Source: Enterobacter dykesii (GTDB lineage: Bacteria > Pseudomonadota > Gammaproteobacteria > Enterobacterales > Enterobacteriaceae). Taken from it: 64,000 bases of DNA. The notes beneath the pieces are model-generated. The model was not told the origin of the DNA and did not search any database. It saw nothing but the letters and a program-made list of their open reading frames with translations. Shown here piece after piece: positions 1-8,982 of this stretch. Both the position numbers and the translations under genes were made by a program. The stretch lies in the NCBI RefSeq assembly GCF_008364625.2, contig NZ_CP126604.1, positions 3,224,001 through 3,288,000 of the forward strand, read 5' to 3'. Positions within the stretch are counted from its first letter, which is position 1, and the number at the start of each line of letters is the position of its first letter.

Positions 1-2960
1 AGATAGATGTCGGTGTAGAGCGCGAAGAAGCAGCTTAGCATCTCGCCGAACAGACAGATGCCTTCTTTGTGAAGCACTCCATTGAGTTCTGTGGTCAGGA
101 ATCGATCTATGCGCCCACTGTCTTTACGGATGAACTCTGCCAGCATCGGCAAAGAGGCGTCACTCTTGCTCGCAGCGAACGGGAAGCGTCCGTCAAAGGC
201 GGTGCGCCAGTTCGCCACCACGGAGCGGCTCCATTTGTCATTCAGGCTCGCCGCCGACGGCTGAAGCACGGTCTCCCAGGCCTGGGTCAGCGGCTGTACA
301 AACATCGAGCTACCAAAACCACTCCACTCTTCACCAAGGCTTGCCGAAATCAGACTGCCATATTGCTGGGTGTCGGTCAGATCCACACTTTTTCCCTGAA
401 ATACGGTCTGCGCCAGGGTTTGCATCATCTCCTGCGGGTCAGAAGCGCTGGCCACCTGCTGCAAGCGAAGACGCACGCGGGTGATACGGGTCAGGTACGT
501 CTGCAGGCTCAGTGAGTTGTCAGTCGACATGACGTTGCTGCCCGTGTTTTTGCCGAGAAGCTGAAGCAGCGGACCGAAAGTTTCATCCAGTGGTCCCTGT
601 GGACCTATCGCAGACTGGTCAATTGCGGGTTTGTCTTTTCCACCAACCAGATCTTTAGCCGATTTGATAATGGAGTCCGAAAGGCCTTCGCTTTGCTGAC
701 CGGTCTGCCCCTGCCAGGCGATGGTGTTCATCAGGGCAATCAGTGGCGACTGGCGGATATCACTCATTAGCGTCAACTGGTCGGTCACATCGGCAATATT
801 GTTCGCAGAATTCCAGCGCAGACTGTTAAGGAAGTTCAGCCAGCTGCCGGCAAAGTCAGTGAAGTAACGCTCTGTCAGGCGAGCTTTGAGCGCTTCCGGG
901 GAGAGGTCCGCCGATACGGCTTTACGGGAATCGCTCAGCACCCAGTCGATTTCATCCCGGCGTGAATTTGCGGCCTTTTCGATAGCCTGCTGAATGCCAC
1001 CTTCCCAGGCCTGGCGAGTGAACATGCCCGGCACTACTTCATCGGTGGTGAACAGCCGCCGCGCATCGGTTCCGCTGGTCATGTCTTCCAGAGACACATC
1101 GGCAAAGTTACGACGCACGGATTTGAGCATATTCTCGTACAGCGTGCTTTCAGCATTGCGGCGGCCAATCTGCTGTAACAGCACCTGGCGGCTCTGGCTG
1201 ACCAGCTGTTCATCCGGCGTGATTTTCCACTGTGGCTGCTTGGGCAGTTCAGAGATATAGAAGGACCATAAATCCGGCGACAGGCTTTGCCACAGACCGG
1301 TAGAAATACCCATTCGTGTCGGCTGCACGGTTTTCATAGCTTGTGCATAAAACGCGCCGTCGACTTTATCCGGGCGGGACATCATCAGCCAGGCTTTAAG
1401 CTGGTCATAACCCGGCCTCGCCAGCTGTGCACGCTGGTCGCTGTTGGGTGCAGAGTTTGCCAATGTGCTGAGTTTCTGCGTCAGGGCAGCATTTGCCGGG
1501 TCACGAATCAGGCGGTTGTTTGCTACGCCGTACCAGGGCAGCATTGCGCTGAGCAACTGCTGATTATGGTCAAGACCGAAGCGCTGATACCAGGGCGTGC
1601 CCTCCTGAATATTGTGCAGCAGGCGGCCGGCGTCGTTTCGCAGTTCATGCAGTGCCGTCAGTTGATAATCGGATACCGAAGGATGTTCAACCAGACTGCG
1701 GGCTTTTCCTGCTACAGAGGTAATTTGTCCATAGTTCAACACAAACGAGGCCAACAACCCCGCCCCCCAGAGACCGATGATGGCCGACAGCGTCCAGGCG
1801 AGCGTCCGTTCCCATGCCATACCGATACGACGGCCACTAACACGAGTGCAGTCGTCAACGATACTCTGCCATGTCACCGGTAGAGCAAGGGCATGACGTT
1901 GTGACTCCAGAACATATTTCTCCGCGTCGGCAGATGCCGCACTGGCTACTATCTTTGTGGTATCGGCGGTTTTATTCTCCGTCAGGCTGAACATCAGGCC
2001 GCGCAGCGGAACGCGTTGCTGAGCGTCGGAGAGCCATGGCAGCAGTTGCTGAGCCCAGCGGGCAATCCCGCCGTCTTTGAGATGCTGGCCCAGACGCAGC
2101 AGGAAATCGTGGTTGTTATTCTCGAGCATCTGGTTCACGCCCTGCGCCCGCAGTTTGGGCAGCAGCAGCTCAAGCTGGCGGGTAATGTCGTCAGCTTTGG
2201 CACCCAGCGGGAAATTGGCCCCGACCGGCTGTTCAATGCGCTTTGCCTGCGACCATTTGCTGTCACGTAGTTGCCATAACCATACCGGCGCGGAATAACG
2301 CAGCAGTTCGCTGATTTTTTCCAGCCCGCGTAAATCATTATCGCTGATTCGTGGGGTCAGAGTGAGCGACTGCGGCAATACGCGTACAATACCGTCCAGC
2401 GGGCGCCCGAGGCGCAGTTTACGCAGCGCAGTGTATTTTTCGCGATCGGGCTCAGAAGCCAGACTGCCGCCATAAATCAGTACGGTACGATTGCCTTCAA
2501 GCCACTGCTGCTGTTTCAGGCCCGGAACAAGCTGTTCAATCGCGGCTTCATCGCCAGTAATCAGCAGCAGACGGATTTTGTGGTACCAGAAGAAGGTGTA
2601 TCTACGGCGGAGGGATGTTCTGAGATTCAAATATTCATTCCAGTATTTATTATCCTTTTTCTTTTCCGCCTGAGCCGTTGATTCTTTTCCGGTTGCAACA
2701 GTTTTAACAGCTTTATAGTTCCTCTCACCGAACAGGCGAGTGACAATAAAAAATAAAATAATAAATAACACCAAACCGCCAGTCAGCAGCGCACAGGTGA
2801 AAAGCCAATATCCTTGCTGTACAGAACCATCCATCACTCCCAGCGTTTCGGGAGAGAATTCAAGTAACCAGAAAACCGTCGTTCCCACTACAAAAAGAAA
2901 CAAAAGAATCAGCCATAGCTGGAACGTTGTATTTTTAAATATTGCCAAAAGACGCGTCAC
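1..2960 (-). CDS. tssM: Type VI secretion membrane-complex protein TssM (IcmF/VasK family), C-terminus cut by window edge
   Basis: TssM is the large inner-membrane protein that, with TssJ and TssL, forms the T6SS envelope-spanning complex. The frame is open from position 1 to a GTG at 2960, about 986 codons; family members are about 1100-1200 residues, so the C-terminal end lies outside. No ATG is available near the start. An in-frame TGA lies six codons before the GTG, and GGAG sits nine bases upstream. Two membrane segments (about residues 13-33 and 50-72) and a third near residue 390 give the usual topology. The position after the second segment, where many TssM proteins carry a Walker A P-loop, reads LLLITGDEAAIEQ, so no nucleotide-binding motif is visible. 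It follows the 403-codon membrane gene after a 106-base gap. Assignment is firm. Confidence 0.93.
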   Translation of the reverse strand, partial: MTRLLAIFKNTTFQLWLILLFLFVVGTTVFWLLEFSPETLGVMDGSVQQGYWLFTCALLTGGLVLFIILFFIVTRLFGERNYKAVKTVATGKESTAQAEKKKDNKYWNEYLNLRTSLRRRYTFFWYHKIRLLLITGDEAAIEQLVPGLKQQQWLEGNRTVLIYGGSLASEPDREKYTALRKLRLGRPLDGIVRVLPQSLTLTPRISDNDLRGLEKISELLRYSAPVWLWQLRDSKWSQAKRIEQPVGANFPLGAKADDITRQLELLLPKLRAQGVNQMLENNNHDFLLRLGQHLKDGGIARWAQQLLPWLSDAQQRVPLRGLMFSLTENKTADTTKIVASAASADAEKYVLESQRHALALPVTWQSIVDDCTRVSGRRIGMAWERTLAWTLSAIIGLWGAGLLASFVLNYGQITSVAGKARSLVEHPSVSDYQLTALHELRNDAGRLLHNIQEGTPWYQRFGLDHNQQLLSAMLPWYGVANNRLIRDPANAALTQKLSTLANSAPNSDQRAQLARPGYDQLKAWLMMSRPDKVDGAFYAQAMKTVQPTRMGISTGLWQSLSPDLWSFYISELPKQPQWKITPDEQLVSQSRQVLLQQIGRRNAESTLYENMLKSVRRNFADVSLEDMTSGTDARRLFTTDEVVPGMFTRQAWEGGIQQAIEKAANSRRDEIDWVLSDSRKAVSADLSPEALKARLTERYFTDFAGSWLNFLNSLRWNSANNIADVTDQLTLMSDIRQSPLIALMNTIAWQGQTGQQSEGLSDSIIKSAKDLVGGKDKPAIDQSAIGPQGPLDETFGPLLQLLGKNTGSNVMSTDNSLSLQTYLTRITRVRLRLQQVASASDPQEMMQTLAQTVFQGKSVDLTDTQQYGSLISASLGEEWSGFGSSMFVQPLTQAWETVLQPSAASLNDKWSRSVVANWRTAFDGRFPFAASKSDASLPMLAEFIRKDSGRIDRFLTTELNGVLHKEGICLFGEMLSCFFALYTDIY

Positions 2961-3066
2961 TTCAGTGCACTCCGATCAAAAAGATGATGGCAGTTTTATC
3001 AGTCGTGGGAAAACTGGAACCGAAAGTAAACTTATCGGTTCACAGACAATGGATAATGCTGGGGAA

Positions 3067-4278
3067 TTATTTCGTTACAGGGCAAACAGTCATAAACCAG
3101 GGAAATATACTTTCGTCCGGAACGTACACAACAAGTTGTGGTGATTTAGACTGTTCAGCCAGGTCGGCAGCAACAGCTATCGCAAGCCAGGGCGAAACAT
3201 TCCTCGTCAGCCCCGTTTTTAAATCAATATCACAAGGTTCTCCGGCAACAGGAAATCGAACACCAGAGGTTGAGAGCAAGGCGGTTGCTTTATTGCTGAC
3301 ACCCGTGCCCGTCAACCAGATCTGTTTTATCTCTTCTGGAGCAGACTCTCCCCAGTGTAACGCCTGCATAAGTGCGCTACTCATATCCTGGATAGTCTTC
3401 ATCTGTTCAGGTCGATGGACCTGAGCCACAACGTTCCGGTTTACCTCAGGTCTTTCAGGTGAACTCATCAATATTGCTGCCGCCGCTTCCCCAGTACCAT
3501 CTATGATTTTTTCAGTAAGGTTCAGAGTAATAACAAGCAGGGTCTGCATCGCATCTGGTCTATCAAGCCACGCATCAATCGCCTGTAATCCTTCTCCGCT
3601 GATAAAAGTAATACAGAAAGGGTAACCAATGCTGTTTTGAACCAATAGCTGTATTGCACAAAGTTCTTCGGGTGATAAAGATATATCCGGGCTGAACTGA
3701 AATAACACAGCAAGGGGGGACTTTTGGGGCATGTGTTGAAATGCGTTTTGTAGCGCAGTCTCCCTTAACAACAAATTTATCCGTTCCTTCACTCTTACCA
3801 GCACAGGTAATCCCATATCGCTAAAACTGGCGTGGTGGATAAGCAACTCGCTATTCTCATCCACCTTGGTAGGCAATATGATACCTTCAGGTATTTGCAT
3901 CTGTTGAGAAATGGATTCAGACGAAATGACATGCGGCAAATGAACTACGTAACCTAACATACCGAGACTACGCTGGCCGGACCGAATATCCTGAGCAAGA
4001 TCCCACTCCCTGGCCGCATCCCAGCCATCTGCCAGCCATTCTCCTGCAAGATAAAACAGCCAGCGAAACGAAAATGCAACCCCACCGGCAGCCAAGGGGA
4101 TTCCAAGAAAACAAAACCAGAAAGTAGGCGTATGAGTGGGCGAGTTCATAGGCCAGAAAAGGGCTGTGATCCCCGCTCCGGCCACAATAAGCACCATCAG
4201 GAACATCACCCAGCGCTTAAAGGAAGGGGCAGATTGTCGTTTTGCACGTGGTGGAATACAGGTAAGATCAACGGGCAT
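3067..4278 (-). CDS. Unrecognised T6SS-locus membrane protein (403 aa)
   Basis: I do not recognise a named family. The N-terminal third has two hydrophobic segments (about residues 23-45 and 53-77) followed by a tryptophan-rich stretch, WLADGWDAAREWD. The rest is a soluble alpha/beta-looking region with no obvious catalytic motif. Its ATG overlaps the PAAR stop codon by one base (TAATG), so the two are translationally coupled. It lies between the PAAR gene and tssM, inside the effector part of the cluster. It could be a second immunity or accessory membrane protein, or a cargo partner for the PAAR protein. Function is inference from position only. Confidence 0.75.
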   Translation of the reverse strand: MPVDLTCIPPRAKRQSAPSFKRWVMFLMVLIVAGAGITALFWPMNSPTHTPTFWFCFLGIPLAAGGVAFSFRWLFYLAGEWLADGWDAAREWDLAQDIRSGQRSLGMLGYVVHLPHVISSESISQQMQIPEGIILPTKVDENSELLIHHASFSDMGLPVLVRVKERINLLLRETALQNAFQHMPQKSPLAVLFQFSPDISLSPEELCAIQLLVQNSIGYPFCITFISGEGLQAIDAWLDRPDAMQTLLVITLNLTEKIIDGTGEAAAAILMSSPERPEVNRNVVAQVHRPEQMKTIQDMSSALMQALHWGESAPEEIKQIWLTGTGVSNKATALLSTSGVRFPVAGEPCDIDLKTGLTRNVSPWLAIAVAADLAEQSKSPQLVVYVPDESIFPWFMTVCPVTK

Positions 4279-4544
4279 TATTTACTCGTGGTTGCATTAC
4301 TTAAAGATGTGATCAGTATGCATCCACAGGTACATTTGTATCCGTGAAATGCAACTGGTACGCCATTATCCTTCATAGTTGGATGCCCTTCAGCGATAAA
4401 AGAAGGGCTATGTCCTAATATTGGACAACTGACCGGATCGTCTTTACGCGCCACACCAATACCAGCAAATTTCATTGTTTTTGAGCCGCCCATAACCTGG
4501 CCGCCCCCGGTGGTTTTATCACCGATACGAATGATACCTTTCAT
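4278..4544 (-). CDS. PAAR-domain spike-tip protein
   Basis: PAAR proteins cap the VgrG trimer and sharpen the T6SS spike. The chosen start at 4544 gives an 88-residue protein beginning MKGIIRIGDKTTGGGQV, which is the canonical PAAR opening, with AGGGA seven bases upstream. A longer reading to 4592 adds 16 residues that do not look like PAAR. Repeating glycine/proline-rich turns follow, with PVSCPILGH and the late CTCGC supplying candidate zinc-binding Cys and His residues. No C-terminal toxin extension is present, so it is a bare PAAR. It abuts the DUF6708-like gene upstream (stop at 4547) and overlaps the next gene by one base. Confidence 0.93.
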   Translation of the reverse strand: MKGIIRIGDKTTGGGQVMGGSKTMKFAGIGVARKDDPVSCPILGHSPSFIAEGHPTMKDNGVPVAFHGYKCTCGCILITSLSNATTSK

Positions 4545-4546
4545 CT

Positions 4547-5524
4547 TTATTCCCTGTGTTTTACTGATGATTTTCTGAAAAGATCTCGCCATGGATGTTC
4601 AGGATTACCAGAAGCATCGACCCGATAAGGGTCATCTTTATCAACCCGGCACAGTGACTCAATACTCTCAGGCCAGACGGGCACCCTGCTTGTCACCATT
4701 GCCAGGTAGCGCGGAACGCTGAAAATAAAGGCCAGCACAAACAGGAGCGGAAACAGAAATAACGGTGCGCCGTTAAAGCCGGATAAAAGATAGAGCAGAC
4801 CAAAGCGATAGCCCTCGCGTTTTTTTGCGATGGGCAGGCAAAAATCAACAACCCCAATGACGGACTCAGGCCCTTCTTCCATGTAACGTCGGACAAACTC
4901 CCAGTGCCTTTCAAGCTGCTTTCTGTCCGAATGCGTGGCCGGCAGACAGAAGGTGTCAATCACGGTTTCATTATCATCGGCCAGCACATGACCGCTGATG
5001 TAGTAGTCTTTGTTCGCATCTTTTCTGTGGCTCAGTCCTGTGGTGAAAAAAATGCTTTCCCAGGGAACGCTGTAGGCTGAACCATTTAACCGGAATACGT
5101 GCACCAGTCTGTTTTTTCTGTCAAAGCGAATGGGGTAATGTGTCCAGGCAAACCATTCTGTTTTTAGAAGCTTGAATGAAAACAGAATTGCCGGAACTAA
5201 CATTAACGTAAAAATCAAAAGTTCTTTTTCACTTCCCGAAAACTTCCACCTGAGATAAGGAATGGTTCCAATAAGCACAACTAGATAAAATAGCGAAAAT
5301 CCAAAAAAACCAATTGCAGCGATTAATCCACCGAAACCCTTCGCTGAGTAATATTTGTCAACTAACTCCAGATAGTGGGAATTTAATGTTATGACTTTCA
5401 TATCAGTAACTAAAGATTGTCCATCCAGTTCAGTTGTCCGGTGTTGTTTTAGCTGATGCGTTCTCTCTTCATCACTAAGATACCGATTTAATTTAAACTT
5501 AGGAAAAAGACCGTAATAATCCAT
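4547..5524 (-). CDS. DUF6708-like membrane protein, candidate immunity protein
   Basis: The 325-residue protein has two close hydrophobic segments (about residues 64-88 and 100-117), a soluble middle part, and a further hydrophobic segment near residues 250-272. I recognise it as DUF6708-like, a family often found next to T6SS effectors. It starts one base after the stop of the large VasX-type toxin candidate (5526), so the two should be co-translated. A membrane protein right after a membrane-active toxin fits an immunity role, as for colicin immunity proteins. That role is inference; no domain here proves it. Alternatives are an accessory loading factor or a second effector. Confidence 0.75.
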   Translation of the reverse strand: MDYYGLFPKFKLNRYLSDEERTHQLKQHRTTELDGQSLVTDMKVITLNSHYLELVDKYYSAKGFGGLIAAIGFFGFSLFYLVVLIGTIPYLRWKFSGSEKELLIFTLMLVPAILFSFKLLKTEWFAWTHYPIRFDRKNRLVHVFRLNGSAYSVPWESIFFTTGLSHRKDANKDYYISGHVLADDNETVIDTFCLPATHSDRKQLERHWEFVRRYMEEGPESVIGVVDFCLPIAKKREGYRFGLLYLLSGFNGAPLFLFPLLFVLAFIFSVPRYLAMVTSRVPVWPESIESLCRVDKDDPYRVDASGNPEHPWRDLFRKSSVKHRE

Positions 5525-5525
5525 T

Positions 5526-8111
5526 TTACCCCTCCACTCCGAGAGCTAATTTAAGCTCATCCATTTCCATTTTCATGGTTGGCCATACAGGCAGTTCGGC
5601 AGCTTCTATCTGCTTATATTCCTCTTGTTTTTCACTCGTTTTATCTGTGTCAACAGGTATTCTTCGCCATAAGCACTGCACAAGCCATTTCTGAATACTA
5701 TCGCGATTATGAAACGCCAGATAAATTGCTGTACCTATTAAAATCGCAACCGCAATAAACGTTCCTATAACAGGTATCGTCCAAAGTACAGCAACAGTCA
5801 CCCAAACACCAGCCGCTGCAGAAAGACCGTAAGCTACAGCCAACCCGGTATGTCCTTTATTAAATTCGTTAATGCCATGATAGAAGTCATATACCACAGC
5901 AATCACCCCAGCCACCACACCAAATGCTTTCCCCACATAACCAACCCATCTGAGAAAGGTTTCAGAGCTGAAAACCCGGAGCCTCGACGCAGCATTGGCA
6001 AATAACCGAAATTGTTTAATACCGGTCTCAATAATGCCTAATGTCGTGCTTCCAAGACCTAACACGCCCGCCCAAAATCGGGAATGCGCTTCTCCCTGAT
6101 CGGCAGTGAGCGTTTTTTTATTGTGAATATCAGCAGAAATAAAAAGTGCTGCAACCTGAAGAATCCCGGAACATATCCCCAATGTAAATGGCATAGCCTG
6201 TCCGGCTTTTGTGACTCCACGCTGGACAGCCCCCTGCCAGCGGCTAAATTGCTGAGCTTCAACATCTGCCGAGGTTCGAAGTAATTTGCTCAATGCAATA
6301 GCACGCTCTTTAGGTGGCAGCGATGCCATCTCGTGTACTTTGTCAATATCAACCATGACCAGAAATTTTTTTGTTTCCTCAACTTCCATTGGCAACCCGT
6401 CGATTCTGAGTCGTCTTAACTCCCGTCTGACATAATGTCGTAAGCTGTCTTTATTTGCTCTGCTGTCCAGTCCGCTTTCCTTAGCCAGTTGCGTGACCAC
6501 TTCAGAAACAAAGTGTTTATATTTCCCTGTTTTTTCTAAAGGAACCAAGGCTTTATTTGTTATTGCCCCCATTGCAACTAAACTGCTGTATACTTTGTTT
6601 GATTCTAATGCCTGTGCGATCTGTTTTGTTAAGATACCTGAGAGCAATCCGATGAATATCCCCGCCACACCGGCGGCATTGTCACGCATTTTTTCGATAC
6701 CATCTTTAAAGGCATCGGCGATCCCATTCCAGGGAATGGCAAACCAGTCCGAAAAGCCTTCAGTAGCTTTAGCTAACTTTTCAGCCAGAACATCCTGATT
6801 CAATATTAAAGCACGAGCCAGTATATTTGTTACATCTGTGGGTGTCCCTGATAACAAATCATTAAAATGCCGGATGATCCCCACTTTGTCCTGCATCCCG
6901 GCAATGCAATAATTCAGCGTCTGGACATATTCAATACCGCTTTTCAACTCCTGGGTATCAAAATTATGCTTAAAATATCCCAGCAACACACTGCCCTTTA
7001 TCCACTCAAGATACATTTCGGTGCGTGGACTTACGACACTGTCGTTATACTGCTGTAAAACTTGATTAAATTTCTTCTGAAAGTCAGCCACTTGTGATGG
7101 TTCGTAATATTGTTCATATTTCGCCCACTTCCTTGCTGCTTCAGACTTCACTTTACGATCGCCAATCGAGGTATACATATTATCCGGAACATCACCGTTC
7201 ACGCTATAGCCAAAGGGGCCATAAAGCGCATTGCGTTCCCGGCTCTCATTCTTCTCAATAGCGTCACGTTCAAACTGACGATTCATTGATTCTTTCAAAC
7301 CAGTAATTGCAGAAGCCAAAGCAAGCTCCCGTTGATATTCGGCTTTTTTGTAGACATTTTTTTGCAATTCATAGTCTATAACGGCGGAGAGATCCTGCAA
7401 GACTGCAGGTGGATCCTGCAGCACAATCATTGCCCCCTTATTTGGGTAAAGCTTGTCCGCTGATTTTTTGATTAAAAGGGCTTCAAATGTCGTGGCCGAT
7501 TTCCAGGGGGCGCGGGACCATAGTCTGGCACTGCAACTTTCTCCTGATTTGCTGTATTCCGCCACTATTTTTGTCAACGCTGATATTGCAATAGTCTGGT
7601 CTGCCTTGCCGTTATTAATCCAGGCATCCATGTCAAAACGTTGCATATACTGGATACGATAAGACGCGTCCTCATGCTTTGTGCGGACCGCTGGCGTCCA
7701 TTCCACTTCGGACCAGCAGAACCAGAACACGCCGTTTTTCATGCCCAAGGGCTTTACCGGCAGCGTTATCAGTGATGCACTCGCCAGTTCTTCTGGCTGA
7801 GTAATGCATGGCTTAGCCTTGCCATTTGCAATATCAGGAGGCACATCTCCATTTTCAGGCAGCGGGTAATAATATCCTTCGCGAGTGACAAAATAATTTA
7901 TCCAGCGGTTACCTGACTCAGACCAGATGTATAAATAGCCCTCACGCAGCAAGCGTCCCGTCCATGCAGTTTCGCCCTTTGCTACTGCAGGTACGGCGAC
8001 GCTACCTGGCAAAAGAGGTAATGCATCATCCCTTGCCACAACCGCCGGGCGAACGGGTAAAAGTGGCAACCCATAGCGGGTACAGAATTTACAGCCTTTT
8101 TGTGTGCTCAT
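5526..8111 (-). CDS. VasX / BTH_I2691-family T6SS effector, predicted membrane-permeabilising toxin
   Basis: The N-terminal 150 residues (CKFCTRYGLPLLPVRPAV, then TGRLLREGYLYIWSE) are the VasX-type N-terminal region used by T6SS cargo toxins. The middle 300 residues are largely helical and charged. The C-terminal half carries several hydrophobic helices (about residues 480-500, 650-675, 725-745 and 760-805), as expected of a pore-forming toxin. The start at 8111 is preferred to the ATG at 8129: it follows the DUF4123 stop by one base, and GGA is suitably spaced. The order VgrG, DUF4123 adaptor, toxin, membrane protein matches the V. cholerae vgrG-tap-vasX-type modules. Pore formation is inferred from family and hydrophobicity. 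Confidence 0.87.
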   Translation of the reverse strand: MSTQKGCKFCTRYGLPLLPVRPAVVARDDALPLLPGSVAVPAVAKGETAWTGRLLREGYLYIWSESGNRWINYFVTREGYYYPLPENGDVPPDIANGKAKPCITQPEELASASLITLPVKPLGMKNGVFWFCWSEVEWTPAVRTKHEDASYRIQYMQRFDMDAWINNGKADQTIAISALTKIVAEYSKSGESCSARLWSRAPWKSATTFEALLIKKSADKLYPNKGAMIVLQDPPAVLQDLSAVIDYELQKNVYKKAEYQRELALASAITGLKESMNRQFERDAIEKNESRERNALYGPFGYSVNGDVPDNMYTSIGDRKVKSEAARKWAKYEQYYEPSQVADFQKKFNQVLQQYNDSVVSPRTEMYLEWIKGSVLLGYFKHNFDTQELKSGIEYVQTLNYCIAGMQDKVGIIRHFNDLLSGTPTDVTNILARALILNQDVLAEKLAKATEGFSDWFAIPWNGIADAFKDGIEKMRDNAAGVAGIFIGLLSGILTKQIAQALESNKVYSSLVAMGAITNKALVPLEKTGKYKHFVSEVVTQLAKESGLDSRANKDSLRHYVRRELRRLRIDGLPMEVEETKKFLVMVDIDKVHEMASLPPKERAIALSKLLRTSADVEAQQFSRWQGAVQRGVTKAGQAMPFTLGICSGILQVAALFISADIHNKKTLTADQGEAHSRFWAGVLGLGSTTLGIIETGIKQFRLFANAASRLRVFSSETFLRWVGYVGKAFGVVAGVIAVVYDFYHGINEFNKGHTGLAVAYGLSAAAGVWVTVAVLWTIPVIGTFIAVAILIGTAIYLAFHNRDSIQKWLVQCLWRRIPVDTDKTSEKQEEYKQIEAAELPVWPTMKMEMDELKLALGVEG

Positions 8112-8112
8112 A

Positions 8113-8973
8113 TTAATTGTTCCATGCATTATTATAAGGCTGCATTTGGGTCATCTCCTGCCAGAGATGTTCATCCCAGTTACTGGTTACATCACGATAA
8201 TAGTCAGGAGCCTGTCGGGACTGTGCCAGAAATGCCGCCATCTTCGGAGCCATCCAGAAACCTTCTGGCTGCACTAATCCATGCAGCGCAAATGCAATAC
8301 GATCTTCCTGAGTGGGCAGTCCACATGTCATTGCCTGCACAAGCAATGCATCTATTTTTCGACTGCTTTCCTGGCGCTGTGCCATATTGACATTGCGTGG
8401 CAGTTTTTCCAGAGTAAGGTTTATCTGTCCACTACGCTGTAATTGCGCTAGCGGAATTTCTGTTTGGTCTCCGGGCTGGCAAGAAACTCGAGCCGGGAAC
8501 GCCAGTGTGTGCCACTCTCCCTCCAGCCAGAATGTCCAGTACGGTATTTCCTGGGCGGGTAGATGGTTAAACAACTGCCATGGGTTCAGCATCCAGTGCA
8601 GATGAAACAACACTCGCGGATCGTAATAACGCAGGATATATCCCTTTTGGTGTGCATCCTTAAAAAACAGGGCATTAACCAGCAGATTGTGTACGATCTT
8701 AATCGGGCGCTGACTGGACAATAAAAGGACGCACGTCGGCGGTGAAGTTGGGTCTGCACACCGTGAAAGGTCTGCCATAAATGTTCTCCACTCGCCAGGT
8801 GGAAGCTCATGCAACGATATTAGCCACGGGTAAAGATGGGCCTGTGGTGCCAGCATCGGCGAAACCAGTTCAATATGCGGCCAGCTTTCAGGCAGTTCTG
8901 GCACCCGCATGCGGTCAATAACTGCATATTGATGGTCCGCCAGTTGCAAAGGCTGCTCCAGGTAATTAATCAT
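8113..8973 (-). CDS. DUF4123 effector adaptor/chaperone (Tap/TEC-like)
   Basis: DUF4123 proteins bind a specific T6SS cargo effector and load it on the VgrG tip. The 286-residue product contains the family hallmark RYYDPRVL (about residue 115) after the conserved opening region, and is about the usual family length. It sits directly between vgrG (9 bases away) and the VasX-type toxin candidate (one base between stop and start), so it is very probably the dedicated adaptor of that toxin. No enzymatic motif is seen and none is expected. Confidence 0.9.
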   Translation of the reverse strand: MINYLEQPLQLADHQYAVIDRMRVPELPESWPHIELVSPMLAPQAHLYPWLISLHELPPGEWRTFMADLSRCADPTSPPTCVLLLSSQRPIKIVHNLLVNALFFKDAHQKGYILRYYDPRVLFHLHWMLNPWQLFNHLPAQEIPYWTFWLEGEWHTLAFPARVSCQPGDQTEIPLAQLQRSGQINLTLEKLPRNVNMAQRQESSRKIDALLVQAMTCGLPTQEDRIAFALHGLVQPEGFWMAPKMAAFLAQSRQAPDYYRDVTSNWDEHLWQEMTQMQPYNNAWNN

Positions 8974-8982
8974 CAGTCGTCC

